NCBI GenBank assembly: GCA_963714375.1
Contig: CAVQOG010000006.1
Location: 1 to 64,000 of the forward strand
From: UBA5794 sp963714375
GTDB lineage: Bacteria; Actinomycetota; Acidimicrobiia; Spongiisociales; UBA5794
Length of the DNA stretch: 64,000 bases
Reading direction: 5' to 3'
The notes beneath the pieces are model-generated. The model was given only the letters and a program-made list of their open reading frames with translations, made no database searches and was not told the origin of the DNA. Within the stretch, counting starts at the first letter, position 1. Every line of letters starts with the position of its first letter. Position numbers and translations under genes: made by a program. This document shows, in pieces, positions 18,516 through 27,422 of the stretch.

Positions 18516-19719
18516 AGCGTTCGCAACTCTCGATGACGTTGATCTGCTTGGGTCGGTCGCGCTTGTCCGATCGGATCTGAATGTGCCGCTCGCCGCTGGC
18601 GAGGTTGCCGACGACTTTCGGATCATCGCGAGCCTGCCAACGATCATCGAGGTTCAACGACGTGCCGATCGTGTGGTCGTGGCAAGCCATCTGGGGCGAC
18701 CGCACGGACATGACGAATCACTGTCACTTGCGCCTGTCGCCGCACGTTTGGCAGAACTCAGCGGACTTGAGGTCGTCCTCGCGCCGGGTGTCGTCGGTCC
18801 AGATGTCGAGGCCGCAGTCGCCAACGCGCAGGCCGGATCGGTCGTGCTTCTTGAGAACACACGATTTGAGCCGGGCGAGACGAAGAATGATCCGGAGCTT
18901 GCGAGCGGATTTGCCGCTCTTGCGGATGTTTTTGTAAACGATGCGTTCGGGACCGCCCACCGTGCACACGCCTCGACTGTCGGGGTGGCTGAATGTCTCC
19001 CATCGGTGGCCGGCCGACTGATGGAGGCCGAGATCGTGGCATTCGACCGGCTTCTCACCGAGCGGGAACGCCCCTACGTCGTGGCGATGGGAGGCGCAAA
19101 GGTCTCAGACAAGCTGAAGGTCATCGAGAACCTGCTCCCGGATGTCGATCTGATGCTGATCGGTGGAGGTATGTGCTTCACCCTCCTGAAGGCGGCAGGA
19201 TTCAGAATCGGCGACTCTCTCGTTGAGGAAGAGATGGTGCCGGTTGTTGAAGGACTTCTGGAATCAGAGTACGGAGAAAAGATTGTCCTCCCCATAGACG
19301 TCGTTGAGGCTGATGCGTTTTCTCGGACTGCGAATTGGCGGATTGTCGATGTCAACGCGATCGATGACGGATGGATTGGGCTCGACATTGGCCCGAAGTC
19401 GACCGAGCGGTTCGCCGGAACCGTACGGCAAGCGGCATCTGTGTTTTGGAACGGCCCAATGGGAGTGTTCGAATGGGAGCCATTCCGTGCGGGTACAGAA
19501 GGGATCGCCGAAGCAATCGCACAGAGTACGGGATACACGGTCGTCGGCGGTGGGGACTCGGTTGCCGCGATCCGTATGCTCGGTATCGAGTCGTCCATCG
19601 CTCACGTGTCAAGTGGGGGAGGGGCGGGTCTCGCGATGCTCGAGGGTGCGGCACTGCCCGGAGTCGCCGCACTGAAGAAGCCGGACCACGACAAGGATCG
19701 AAACAAGGGGATTGCATGA
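18508..19719 (+). CDS. pgk: Phosphoglycerate kinase
   Basis: Transfers phosphate from 1,3-bisphosphoglycerate to ADP. Seen: RSDLNVPL, the substrate-binding VVASHLGRP, LLENTRFEPGE, FVNDAFGTAHRAHAST, the nucleotide-site GGAKVSDKLKVIENLL, GGGMCFTLL, and the hinge/C-terminal VVGGGDSVAA and SSGGGAGLAMLEG. The start is a TTG at 18508 overlapping the gap stop; the N-terminus then matches the family (ATLDDVDL) and no better start is visible. 403 residues, normal length. Ends in an ATGA overlap with tpiA. Confidence 0.97.
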   Translation: MAEAFATLDDVDLLGSVALVRSDLNVPLAAGEVADDFRIIASLPTIIEVQRRADRVVVASHLGRPHGHDESLSLAPVAARLAELSGLEVVLAPGVVGPDVEAAVANAQAGSVVLLENTRFEPGETKNDPELASGFAALADVFVNDAFGTAHRAHASTVGVAECLPSVAGRLMEAEIVAFDRLLTERERPYVVAMGGAKVSDKLKVIENLLPDVDLMLIGGGMCFTLLKAAGFRIGDSLVEEEMVPVVEGLLESEYGEKIVLPIDVVEADAFSRTANWRIVDVNAIDDGWIGLDIGPKSTERFAGTVRQAASVFWNGPMGVFEWEPFRAGTEGIAEAIAQSTGYTVVGGGDSVAAIRMLGIESSIAHVSSGGGAGLAMLEGAALPGVAALKKPDHDKDRNKGIA

Positions 19720-20483
19720 CCCGCAAGAATCTGATCGCTGGAAACTGGAAGATGAACGTAAACCATCTTGAGGCAATCCAGATTGTCCAGAAGCTCAGCT
19801 ATCGCCTCGACGTCGGGGACTACGAGCGAGTTGACGTGGTGATTTGTCCACCCTTCACCGCTCTGCGTTCGACACAAACGGTTATCGAGACTGACCATCT
19901 CTCGATCAAGCTTGGCGCACAGAACGCCGATTGGCATGACAGTGGGGCATTCACCGGAGAGGTTTCCCCGAGCATGCTCAAGAAGCTCAGTGTCTCGTTT
20001 GTCATTGTCGGCCATTCCGAACGCCGTCAAATCTTCGGTGAGACCGACGAAACGGTCAACAAGAAGCTCAAGGCAGTACGTGGTGCAGAGATGACTCCCA
20101 TCCTGTGCGTCGGTGAAACCGAAGAGGAACGCGACGCCGGCGAAGCGGAATCCAAGATCGCATCGCAGGTAACGGCGGGTCTCGCGGGTGTTTCGGTCGA
20201 TGATGTGGCGAGTCTGGTGATTGCGTATGAACCCATCTGGGCGATCGGGACAGGCAGAACAGCAAGCGCTGACGACGCAGGAGACATGTGTGCGTTGATC
20301 CGCAACACCGTCGAGGTGGTGGCACCGGGCGCATCTGACCAGACGCGCGTGCTCTATGGGGGATCGGTCAATCCAGGGAACATTGCAGGGTTGATGGCAA
20401 AGCGGGACATTGACGGGGGACTCGTCGGGGGTGCGTCTCTGGATCCCGACACGTTTGCGTCTGTGATCCGATACTGGGTGTGA
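19716..20483 (+). CDS. tpiA: Triosephosphate isomerase
   Basis: Interconverts DHAP and glyceraldehyde-3-phosphate. The 255-residue TIM barrel starts with RKNLIAGNWKMN (Asn and Lys of the active site), has the catalytic His in IVGHSERR, the catalytic Glu in IAYEPIWAIGTG and phosphate-binding loops LYGGSVNPGN and GLVGGASLD. The ATG at 19716 overlaps the pgk stop (ATGA); a longer in-frame extension inside pgk was rejected. Confidence 0.97.
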   Translation: MTRKNLIAGNWKMNVNHLEAIQIVQKLSYRLDVGDYERVDVVICPPFTALRSTQTVIETDHLSIKLGAQNADWHDSGAFTGEVSPSMLKKLSVSFVIVGHSERRQIFGETDETVNKKLKAVRGAEMTPILCVGETEEERDAGEAESKIASQVTAGLAGVSVDDVASLVIAYEPIWAIGTGRTASADDAGDMCALIRNTVEVVAPGASDQTRVLYGGSVNPGNIAGLMAKRDIDGGLVGGASLDPDTFASVIRYWV

Positions 20484-20869
20484 CGATGGCTGAGTACATC
20501 ATCGACGGTGAGTTCGACGTCAACCGTCGTCTTGGTTGGGACGATTCGGACGATCTTGCGAAGCACCTCGACGAGGTGGCAGAGATACTGACTCGCAACA
20601 GCGAGGTCATACGCGTCGAAACCGATGGAAACCTCGAGTCGGGGCGAGTCCATCTCAAGATCCACCTGGATTCCTGGGAAGTCAATCGCGTGGAACACAG
20701 CCGGTCGGTTGTCGGAGTTGCGATCCGGGCGGCTGGTGGCAGACACGAAGGACTCCTCCCCGAGCGAGAAGTATCGGGTGGTGGCGCTGAGAAGGAGTTG
20801 TGGTCTCCATTCTGGGGTGCCACTTGGACGGTGCGCCTTCTCGAACTCTCGACCGATTCCCCCGAATGA
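20480..20869 (+). CDS. Hypothetical protein in the glycolytic operon
   Basis: A 129-residue acidic soluble protein that I do not recognise. It begins with a GTG overlapping the tpiA stop (GTGA), or at the ATG at 20486. No membrane segment or signal is visible. The N-terminal half has a beta-rich/alpha pattern (AEYIIDGEF, then DSDDLAKHLDEVAEIL, then VIRVETDG, VHLKIHLDS), suggesting a small mixed domain. Placement between tpiA and gpmA, with coupled translation, suggests a link to central carbon metabolism, without direct evidence. Confidence 0.6.
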   Translation: MTMAEYIIDGEFDVNRRLGWDDSDDLAKHLDEVAEILTRNSEVIRVETDGNLESGRVHLKIHLDSWEVNRVEHSRSVVGVAIRAAGGRHEGLLPEREVSGGGAEKELWSPFWGATWTVRLLELSTDSPE

Positions 20870-20888
20870 CCAAGGTACCCTGATCACC

Positions 20889-21638
20889 ATGGACACAACG
20901 CACACGCTCGTTTTGCTTCGACACGGACAAAGCACGTGGAATCTCGAAAACGTGTTCACCGGATGGACCGACGTTCCTCTCTCCGTCGCCGGAGAGGAGG
21001 AAGCACGCATGTCGGGACGCCTGATGGCAGATGCCAGCATGCAGTTCGATGTTGTCCACACCTCGGTCCTTCGACGGGCAATCGATACCGCATCGCTTGC
21101 TCTCAACGAGATGGATCTCGGGTGGATACCCGTTGTCCGTCATTGGCGGCTGAATGAGAGGCACTACGGCGATCTACAGGGTTTGAACAAGAAGGAAACC
21201 GCAGACAAACACGGAAAGGATCAGGTGCACATTTGGCGTCGAGGATATGCCACGGCACCGCCGCCACTGGATCCCCAGGACGTTCGGCATCCTGCCAAAG
21301 ACCGCCGATACCGTAATCTGCCGCCGGAGCTCCTCCCTGCGAGTGAATGTCTGGCTGATGTCGTTGAACGCATGCTTCCCTATTGGTACGACGCAATCGT
21401 CCCCGACCTCGTGGATCGTAAGACCGTCCTCATCGTCGCGCACGGAAACAGTCTGCGTGCACTTGTCAAGCATCTCGATGGGATCTCCGATGAAGAAATC
21501 CCGAGTCTCAATATCCCGACAGGAGTGCCGCTCCACTACGAACTCGACGGCGACATGCGTGTAATTTCGTCCGGGTACCTCGGAGACCCGGCGACCATCA
21601 CTGCTGCAGCGGAAGCGGTTGCGAAGCAGGCAGGCTGA
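20889..21638 (+). CDS. gpmA: 2,3-bisphosphoglycerate-dependent phosphoglycerate mutase
   Basis: Interconverts 3- and 2-phosphoglycerate. Histidine-phosphatase fold with catalytic LVLLRHGQSTWNLENVFTGW at the N-terminus, LNERHYGDLQGLNK, and the second catalytic His in VLIVAHGNSLRALVKHL. 249 residues from the ATG at 20889, as expected for the dPGM family. It completes a run from GAPDH to phosphoglycerate mutase in one operon. Confidence 0.96.
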   Translation: MDTTHTLVLLRHGQSTWNLENVFTGWTDVPLSVAGEEEARMSGRLMADASMQFDVVHTSVLRRAIDTASLALNEMDLGWIPVVRHWRLNERHYGDLQGLNKKETADKHGKDQVHIWRRGYATAPPPLDPQDVRHPAKDRRYRNLPPELLPASECLADVVERMLPYWYDAIVPDLVDRKTVLIVAHGNSLRALVKHLDGISDEEIPSLNIPTGVPLHYELDGDMRVISSGYLGDPATITAAAEAVAKQAG

Positions 21639-21724
21639 CAGGTCTGATATGTATGGGCTGTCGGGTGGTGAGGTCTCGATGCAGTTGCGGTAGCGCGGAG
21701 TGCTCGCCATACTTCCGAGTGGTC

Positions 21725-21747
21725 GAACCCGCGTTGTGCGCGGGTTC
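21725..21747 (+). terminator. Hairpin between gpmA and secG
   Basis: A 9-bp GC-rich stem (GAACCCGCG/CGCGGGTTC) with a five-base loop. It sits 23 bases before the secG start and has no clear U-run, so it may attenuate read-through or protect an mRNA end. Confidence 0.5.
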
Positions 21748-21769
21748 ACACGTGAGAAAGGTTCCCACA

Positions 21770-22009
21770 GTGCTCGATGGACTCTTTTCAGTTCTCCATC
21801 TCCTCGTATCACTTGCATTGATCTTCCTGATCCTGCTCCACGCGGGGAAGGGTGGAGGCATGGGTGACATGTTTGGTGGAGGAATGAGCAGCGGAAATGT
21901 CGGTGGCTCCACGGTGGTTGAAAAGAACCTCGACCGACTCACCGTCATTCTTGCATTGGCGTTCGCGGTCACCACCTTTGTGCTGACCTGGCTACTCGCC
22001 ACAAACTGA
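21770..22009 (+). CDS. secG: Preprotein translocase subunit SecG
   Basis: A 79-residue protein with two membrane helices (VLHLLVSLALIFLILLHA and LTVILALAFAVTTFVLTWLL) flanking a Gly-rich loop (GKGGGMGDMFGGGM), the SecG signature. It is part of the SecYEG channel. The GTG at 21770 is chosen for its GAGAAAGG ribosome site. secG after the glycolytic genes is a conserved actinobacterial arrangement. Confidence 0.95.
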   Translation: MLDGLFSVLHLLVSLALIFLILLHAGKGGGMGDMFGGGMSSGNVGGSTVVEKNLDRLTVILALAFAVTTFVLTWLLATN

Positions 22010-22051
22010 TCTTGCTCACGGGCCAAGAGTCACATCTGCAAGACTCCGAAC

Positions 22052-23821
22052 GTGATGTTCATGGCAACTAGACGTACCACGGCAGGCTTTTCTGCGATGG
22101 TTGTGCTCGCTCTGGTCCTTTCTGCATGCACGTCAGCGTCACCGACCACAACAACCACCACGACTCAGCCCGCAACGACGACGAGCACTACAGCTGGTAC
22201 CACTACCACCTTGGAACCGCTGCCCCAGAAGACGGTCGGGGGGGAGGTCATCATTGCGGTTGACGACGAACCACCCACCTTGAACCCATTCCTTCCAGGT
22301 GGAGATCGTGTCGTGGGTGCATTGATTTCGCAAGGCTACGCGGCTGGCGCATACGACATCGATGGCGTGACGTTGTCGTACCTACCCGAGCTCATCACAG
22401 AGATTCCCACGGTTGCAAACGGGGGAATCGTGATGACCGCCGATGGGAAGATGACCATCAAGTATGAGATTCGCCCCGAAGCCCAATGGGACGACGGTAT
22501 GCCCGTGTCCGGCAGCGACTTTCAGTTCACGCTCGACACGATCTTGAACCCGGACTATCCGATCAGCAAGCAGAACTACCAGGACATTGACTTCGTCTCG
22601 GTTGGCGACAAGTCCTTCGAGTTCACGATGAGGTTCCCGACCGTTCAGCACGAACTGATGTTCTCAGAGATCGTTCCAAAGCACATCGTCGAGGGAACGG
22701 ACTTCCTCACGGATTGGAATGACAAGCGGTGGGCATCGGCTGGACCCTTCATGTTCGACGAGTGGATCGAAGGAGAATCGATCACCTTGGTCCGGAATCC
22801 GAACTACTGGAAGACGGACCCCGAGACCGGCCAGCAACTCCCATACCTCGACAAGGTCACGTTCGTCTTCAAGAACGACACAGCGGAGATGTTCGAATCG
22901 TTTGCTGACCGTGAGAGCGACGTCTTCAGCCCCGATCCAACGATCGCAAATATCGAAGCTCTCCAACTGCTCGAGCCGCTGGGAGCTCGGATCGATGTTG
23001 TAGCGGGTCCCGTGTGGGAACACCTCGCATTCCAGTTTGGCCCAGGAAGGCTGGATCGCAACGAGAACAGCTGCAACGAGTTCTACGAGATGCGTCTGGC
23101 TGTAGCTCAAACTATCGACAAGTCTGCACTTACGGCCAGCATCCTCGCGGGCGAGATCGACCCACTCGAGTCCTACATCGATCCGTACTCCCCGCTCGTG
23201 AGTCAGCAGGCGTGGGCGCAATACGAGCTGGATCCAGGGGCAGCTGCTTCCAACTATGCCAAGGCGGTCGAGCTCTCTGGCAAGGAATGCTCGGTGACAT
23301 TCACGACGAATACCTCGAATGACGAACGGGATCAGATGTCTCGACTGTTTGTTGACATGTTCGCTGCCTCAGGCATCCCCTACGAGAACAATCTCGAGAA
23401 CAGCTTGCTGTTCTTCGGTGACACGATTGCGACGGGGACCTTCGATCTCGGTGAGTGGACATGGCAGGGGTCGCCAGGCATGTCGGGACTGGTGGGTATC
23501 CACGATGTGTTCGATCCTGAGTCACCGCCACCGTTCGGATCCATCTATCGGTGGGGGACAGAGGATTCATCGGTCATCGACGCATCGACGCTTCGCTATG
23601 CACAGGTTCGTGACGCGATGAACGCAACGGTGGATGCGGACGAGTTGGTAGAACTGATTCACGAAGCCGAGAACATTCTCGCCGACAACCTTGTCATCAT
23701 TCCGCTGTACGCGCAACCTGCCACCGCTGCAATCTGGGCAGACGAATTCGCCGGATTCGTGCACAACCCGACCCGAGCGGGATTCACCTGGAACATCGAA
23801 TTGTGGAACCGTTTGGAGTGA
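22052..23821 (+). CDS. ABC transporter substrate-binding lipoprotein, family 5 (peptide type)
   Basis: 589 residues. A signal peptide ends in lipobox LVLSAC (lipid attachment on Cys), followed by a Thr-rich linker of about 40 residues. The family-5 fold is in normal order: an N-lobe with EPPTLNPFLPGGD and a short ..YEIRPEAQWDDGMPVSGSDF motif, then ASAGPFMFDEW...LVRNPNYWK, and a C-terminal IPLYAQPAT. Such proteins capture oligopeptides or other solutes outside the membrane. GTG 22052 or ATG 22055 starts it. It has no permease of its own; it may share the Opp-type permease at 26499-30576. Confidence 0.9.
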   Translation: MMFMATRRTTAGFSAMVVLALVLSACTSASPTTTTTTTQPATTTSTTAGTTTTLEPLPQKTVGGEVIIAVDDEPPTLNPFLPGGDRVVGALISQGYAAGAYDIDGVTLSYLPELITEIPTVANGGIVMTADGKMTIKYEIRPEAQWDDGMPVSGSDFQFTLDTILNPDYPISKQNYQDIDFVSVGDKSFEFTMRFPTVQHELMFSEIVPKHIVEGTDFLTDWNDKRWASAGPFMFDEWIEGESITLVRNPNYWKTDPETGQQLPYLDKVTFVFKNDTAEMFESFADRESDVFSPDPTIANIEALQLLEPLGARIDVVAGPVWEHLAFQFGPGRLDRNENSCNEFYEMRLAVAQTIDKSALTASILAGEIDPLESYIDPYSPLVSQQAWAQYELDPGAAASNYAKAVELSGKECSVTFTTNTSNDERDQMSRLFVDMFAASGIPYENNLENSLLFFGDTIATGTFDLGEWTWQGSPGMSGLVGIHDVFDPESPPPFGSIYRWGTEDSSVIDASTLRYAQVRDAMNATVDADELVELIHEAENILADNLVIIPLYAQPATAAIWADEFAGFVHNPTRAGFTWNIELWNRLE

Positions 23822-23890
23822 GCCTGCTTCGCTCACGGCCTCGCTCTCAGCTCGCGGTCGTCGGTATACTCCCGCAACGTTCACACCCTG

Positions 23891-23974
23891 TCGGAGTGGC
23901 GGAATTGGTAGACGCGCTAGGTTGAGGGCCTAGTGGGCGAATAGCCCGTGGAGGTTCAAGTCCTCTCTCCGACA
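23891..23974 (+). tRNA. tRNA-Leu (anticodon GAG)
   Basis: Acceptor stem GTCGGAG/CTCCGAC is perfect. The D-arm has GGTAGACGCG typical of leucine tRNAs, the anticodon stem CTAGG/CCTAG encloses TTGAGGG giving GAG, and there is a long variable arm (TGGGCGAATAGCCCGT) and T-loop GTTCAAGTC. The class II variable arm supports Leu. CCA is not encoded. It is the only tRNA gene seen in the window. Confidence 0.96.
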
Positions 23975-23975
23975 C

Positions 23976-24024
23976 CGGGAACCCGACTTCGTCGGGTTCC
24001 ATGGAGTTCAGCAGACTGAACTCC
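23976..24024. repeat. Dispersed double-hairpin element, copy 2
   Basis: Immediately after the tRNA: GGAACCCGAC-TTC-GTCGGGTTCC (23978-24000), then GAGTTCAG-CAGA-CTGAACTC (24004-24023). It matches copy 1 at 8789 closely, with a compensated C-G to T-A change in the second stem. It may act as the tRNA terminator. Confidence 0.75.
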
Positions 24025-24642
24025 CGAACTCGCCTCGCTCGCAGCGTTCAGCTCACAGCTCACGGCTTTCAGCTCACCGCTGTTCGTCCGACGTCCGACT
24101 TCGTCTCTTTCCGTCCTCCCTTCAGGGGGGACAACAGAGGAGCGCAGCGACGATGTAGGGGGGCCGGGGAGCCTGCGACCACGAGAGTACGTAAAGTTTG
24201 CTTTGTCGAACGCTGGAGGACGGGGCTCGCACGCTCGCACGCCCCCATGGCTCGAAGACTCGCCGGTTCCCCCTGAAGGGGGAACGGTTTGACCTCTGAC
24301 TTCAGGCTCTCGGCCTCCCACTTCTTGCCAGAAGACATTTGCGGTATGGCGGCCGTTCCGGCATACTTACTTCTTGGTGGGTGTGCGTATAACGTGCACC
24401 CTCCGTGCGAGAAATGGGACTTGAATGCCACTTTGGCACGCCGTCATTCTCAAGCCGTTGAACACCAAGGTCAGTTTTTCATTGGTTGCGCCAGCGCACA
24501 CCGATGTCAATCTCGAATCCAAGGACTCCAGCAGCTAGGGACACGAAGGCATCGCCGGACTGGATTGCCACTCACTGCGTGGATGGTCAGCGTCTGCCCC
24601 ATCGGGCGGACGATGCGGGTTCCAACAGACAAGGAGATAACT
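24025..24642. other. Long intergenic leader with heptamer tract and hairpin
   Basis: No convincing gene. 24049-24097 shows 7-base periodicity (CAGCTCA, CAGCTCA, CGGCTTT, CAGCTCA, CCGCTGT, TCGTCCG, ACGTCCG). 24266-24285 is a strong hairpin GTTCCCCCT-GA-AGGGGGAAC. The remainder, about 350 bases up to the next gene, must carry its promoter, but no box could be named with confidence. The start of the next gene is marked by AAGGAG at 24630-24635. Confidence 0.6.
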
Positions 24643-26349
24643 TTGACACAACTTAGGAAGAAGCGTTCGATTGCGTTCTTCATCCTCGTTGTTGCGCTTG
24701 CCCTCGTGGCAGCGGCGTGTTCCAGTAGCACTGATGACACAACAACTACAACGAGTACAACGGCAGCGACACCAGGCGCAACCACCACGACGGCGGCACC
24801 TGGCCCGACAGAACCTGTCGAGCCACCAACGCCTGAGACACGGTTGGCCGGTCTTACCGTTGTTGATGACACAACGTTTACCGTCGAACTCAACGATGCT
24901 GATCCGGAGTTCCCGATCCAGCTCGCTTACACGGCGTTCATGCCGCTGCCTACGATCGCGTATGAAAACACGCTTGGCTACAACAAGGCACCTGTCGGGA
25001 ACGGTCCATTCATGTTCCCAGAGGGCGGTCAGTGGGAGCAGGACTCGGCGATTGACCTTGTCAGGTACCCGGACTACGCCGGTGAGCGCGTGCCGACGAT
25101 TGACGGCATCAACTTCGTGATCACAGCCGATCTCAAGACCAACTATCTTGAGGCACAGGCTGGGAACCTCGACGTTGTGACCGGCATCGACCCTGATTTC
25201 CTGGCGTCGGCTCCGACCGACTTCCCAGGCCGTTTCGGTCAGTCACCAAGCACGAGCATCCTCTACATGGCGTTCCCGGCATACCTGCCGCAGTTCACCA
25301 AGGAGCATCGCCAGGCACTGTCCATGGCAATCGACCGTGAGTTGATCATCGAGAAGATCTTCAACGGATCGGGCGAAGCTGCGCACTCCGTGGTTCCTTC
25401 GAACCTTGGTGGTCGTAGCGATGTCTGTCCGAGCTGGAACTACGATCCAGATGCCGCAAAGGCACTCTGGGACGCTGCAGGGCCGCTCGACGGCTTTGAT
25501 GTCTGGTTCAACGCAGGTGGCGGTCACGAGACATGGGTTGAGGCCGTTGTCAACATGTGGTCGAACACCCTTGGACTCGACCCAGCGAGCGTGAAGTTCG
25601 AGTCCGCAGAGTGGGCTGACTACCTTGATCACGCTGACAACGCCGAGTTCACGGGCCCGTTCCGTCTCGGTTGGGGTCAGGACTACCCATCGCCATTGAA
25701 CTTCCTCGAGCCGCTGTACGCTTCGTACATGACCGCTCAGGATGGTGGCTCGAACGCGTCGTACTACGACAGCCCAGCGTTTGACGAGCAGCTTGCCCTT
25801 GGTAAGGCTGCCGTTGGAGCATCAGGCGTGTTGCAGGATGCAGTGCCGTTCTACGAAGCAGCTGAAGACATCCTCTGTGACGATGCCCAGACGATGCCAA
25901 TCCGCTTCGGTCTGAACCAGTTCGTGTGGAGTGAAGACGTCGCAGAGGTGTACATGGATGCCTACGGAAACGTTGGCTATGACCTGATCACGTCCGTTGA
26001 CGGCACGGTCTCACAGGACCTGACGAACCCACAGTCCCTCTTCCCGATGGATGCAAACGAGTCTGAGGGAACGGCTGTCCTCATGGGCAACCTGTTCACC
26101 GGCTTGCTCCAATTCGATGCGGCCACCGGCGAGCCATACATGGCAAACGCTGAGTCGATCACGTCGGAAGACGGAGGAAAGACGTGGACCGTCAAGTTGC
26201 GTGAAGGCTGGACCTTCCACAACGGCGAGCCAGTGACGGCAGCGTCGTACGTGGATGCCTGGAGCTTCGGCGCCAGGTCAGCCCTCGGCTTCCAGAACAA
26301 CGGCTTCTACAAGAGGTTCGTTGGCTATGACGAGCTGAACGCTGGCTGA
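24643..26349 (+). CDS. ABC transporter substrate-binding lipoprotein with circularly permuted family-5 domain
   Basis: 568 residues from a TTG preceded by AAGGAG (an in-frame upstream extension has no such site). A signal peptide ends in lipobox LVAAAC (Cys26), then a Thr/Pro linker to about residue 65. The domain then begins in the middle of the usual fold: LAGLTVVDDTTFTVEL, FMPLPTIAYEN and APVGNGPFMF follow directly after the linker. It runs through the usual C-lobe to about residue 453. The segment that normally opens the fold (GTVSQDLTNPQSLFPMDANE, LFTGLLQFDAATGEPY, WTVKLREGWTFHNGEPVTAA, FVGYDELNAG) forms the last 115 residues (26002-26346). Both junctions fall at natural loops, so a complete fold seems possible. 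A terminator hairpin and permease genes follow, as in normal opp/dpp operons. Confidence 0.88.
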   Translation: MTQLRKKRSIAFFILVVALALVAAACSSSTDDTTTTTSTTAATPGATTTTAAPGPTEPVEPPTPETRLAGLTVVDDTTFTVELNDADPEFPIQLAYTAFMPLPTIAYENTLGYNKAPVGNGPFMFPEGGQWEQDSAIDLVRYPDYAGERVPTIDGINFVITADLKTNYLEAQAGNLDVVTGIDPDFLASAPTDFPGRFGQSPSTSILYMAFPAYLPQFTKEHRQALSMAIDRELIIEKIFNGSGEAAHSVVPSNLGGRSDVCPSWNYDPDAAKALWDAAGPLDGFDVWFNAGGGHETWVEAVVNMWSNTLGLDPASVKFESAEWADYLDHADNAEFTGPFRLGWGQDYPSPLNFLEPLYASYMTAQDGGSNASYYDSPAFDEQLALGKAAVGASGVLQDAVPFYEAAEDILCDDAQTMPIRFGLNQFVWSEDVAEVYMDAYGNVGYDLITSVDGTVSQDLTNPQSLFPMDANESEGTAVLMGNLFTGLLQFDAATGEPYMANAESITSEDGGKTWTVKLREGWTFHNGEPVTAASYVDAWSFGARSALGFQNNGFYKRFVGYDELNAG

Positions 26350-26370
26350 CACGTTCGCTGATCTACACAC

Positions 26371-26400
26371 GAAAGGGGCGGCCTTCGGGCCGCCCCTTTC
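26371..26400 (+). terminator. Strong hairpin after the permuted binding-protein gene
   Basis: Perfect 13-bp stem GAAAGGGGCGGCC/GGCCGCCCCTTTC with a TTCG loop and only a weak T-run. Placed between the binding protein and the permeases, it probably lowers expression of the permease genes relative to the binding protein. Confidence 0.85.
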
Positions 26401-26498
26401 TGCGTCTGGAGACAATGGGACAATCTGGTGCTGATGCCACATAGATGGTTCTCGTTGGCTAAGGTCACCATGCATTCGCGGACGAGAAAGGGCACACC

Positions 26499-27422
26499 TT
26501 GGGCCGGTACCTGATACGGAGAGTGCTCCAGTTCATCCCCGTCTTCTTTGGTGCCACTTTTCTCCTCTTTGCTCTGGTGTTTGTGATGCCAGGCGACCCC
26601 ATTCGTGCCCTGTCCGGGGACAAACCACTTGAGCCCGCGGTTATCGAGGCGCTCCAGGAGCGTTACAACCTCGACAAACCCTTCTACCAGCAATATGCGA
26701 TCTACATCACCAACGTCATGAAGGGCGACTTCGGCACCGATTTCCGCGGGCGCCCCGTCAGCGACATCATGAAGACTGCTTTGCCAGTCACGGTCAGGCT
26801 CGCATTGCTGGCATTTATCTTCGAAGTGATCATCGGGCTAACTGCTGGTGTGGTTGCAGGCGTCCGAAAGGGTAAATTCTTCGATTCACTCGTCCTTGTT
26901 TCAACCCTCATCGTCATCGCGATCCCCATATTTGTTCTGGGATTCATGGCCCAGATCGTGTTCGGGTTAAAGCTGGGGTGGTTCCCCATATCGGGCTACC
27001 GAGAAGGCATCCAAAGTCTCCTTCTTCCCGCTCTGGTACTCGCCTCGCTGTCGCTCGCCTACATCGCACGGCTTGCACGCACGAGTCTCGTGGAGAACCT
27101 CCGTGCCGACTATGTGCGAACGGCGAAGGCCAAGGGACTCAGCACCAGACGGGTGATCGGTATTCACACGCTCCGCAATTCATTGATTCCTGTCGCCACC
27201 TATCTCGCCGTTGACCTTGGCGCGCTCATGGGCGGCGCCATCATCACCGAAACGATTTTCAATCTTCCTGGCCTCGGCCGAGCCGTTTTTGATGCCACCC
27301 GCTCACAAGAGGGAACCGTTGTCATCGGAATCGCCACATTCCTCGTGATCGTCTACATGATCGCAAACCTGCTGGTTGACGTTCTCTACGGCGTCCTGGA
27401 TCCACGGATTCGCTATGAGTGA
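26499..27422 (+). CDS. Peptide-type ABC transporter permease (OppB/DppB family)
   Basis: 307 residues; TTG start with GAGAAAGG upstream. N-terminal membrane segment YLIRRVLQFIPVFFGATFLL, then the family MPGDPIRAL and ERYNLDKPFYQQY loop. About six membrane helices follow, and the EAA cytoplasmic loop DYVRTAKAKGLSTRRVIGIHTLRN contacts the ATPases. Overlaps the second permease by 8 bases. Confidence 0.95.
   Translation: MGRYLIRRVLQFIPVFFGATFLLFALVFVMPGDPIRALSGDKPLEPAVIEALQERYNLDKPFYQQYAIYITNVMKGDFGTDFRGRPVSDIMKTALPVTVRLALLAFIFEVIIGLTAGVVAGVRKGKFFDSLVLVSTLIVIAIPIFVLGFMAQIVFGLKLGWFPISGYREGIQSLLLPALVLASLSLAYIARLARTSLVENLRADYVRTAKAKGLSTRRVIGIHTLRNSLIPVATYLAVDLGALMGGAIITETIFNLPGLGRAVFDATRSQEGTVVIGIATFLVIVYMIANLLVDVLYGVLDPRIRYE

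Noticed and set aside
23976..24100. CRISPR-like short repeats near the tRNA
   Set aside because: Units are 7 bases without spacers and no cas genes are present.
24289..24642. N-terminal extension of the permuted binding protein
   Set aside because: The lipoprotein signal begins at the TTG at 24643 with a good ribosome site; the extension has no signal-like or family sequence.
23891..24642. Mobile island integrated at tRNA-Leu
   Set aside because: No integrase, no repeat of the tRNA 3' end, and downstream genes are an ordinary ABC operon.
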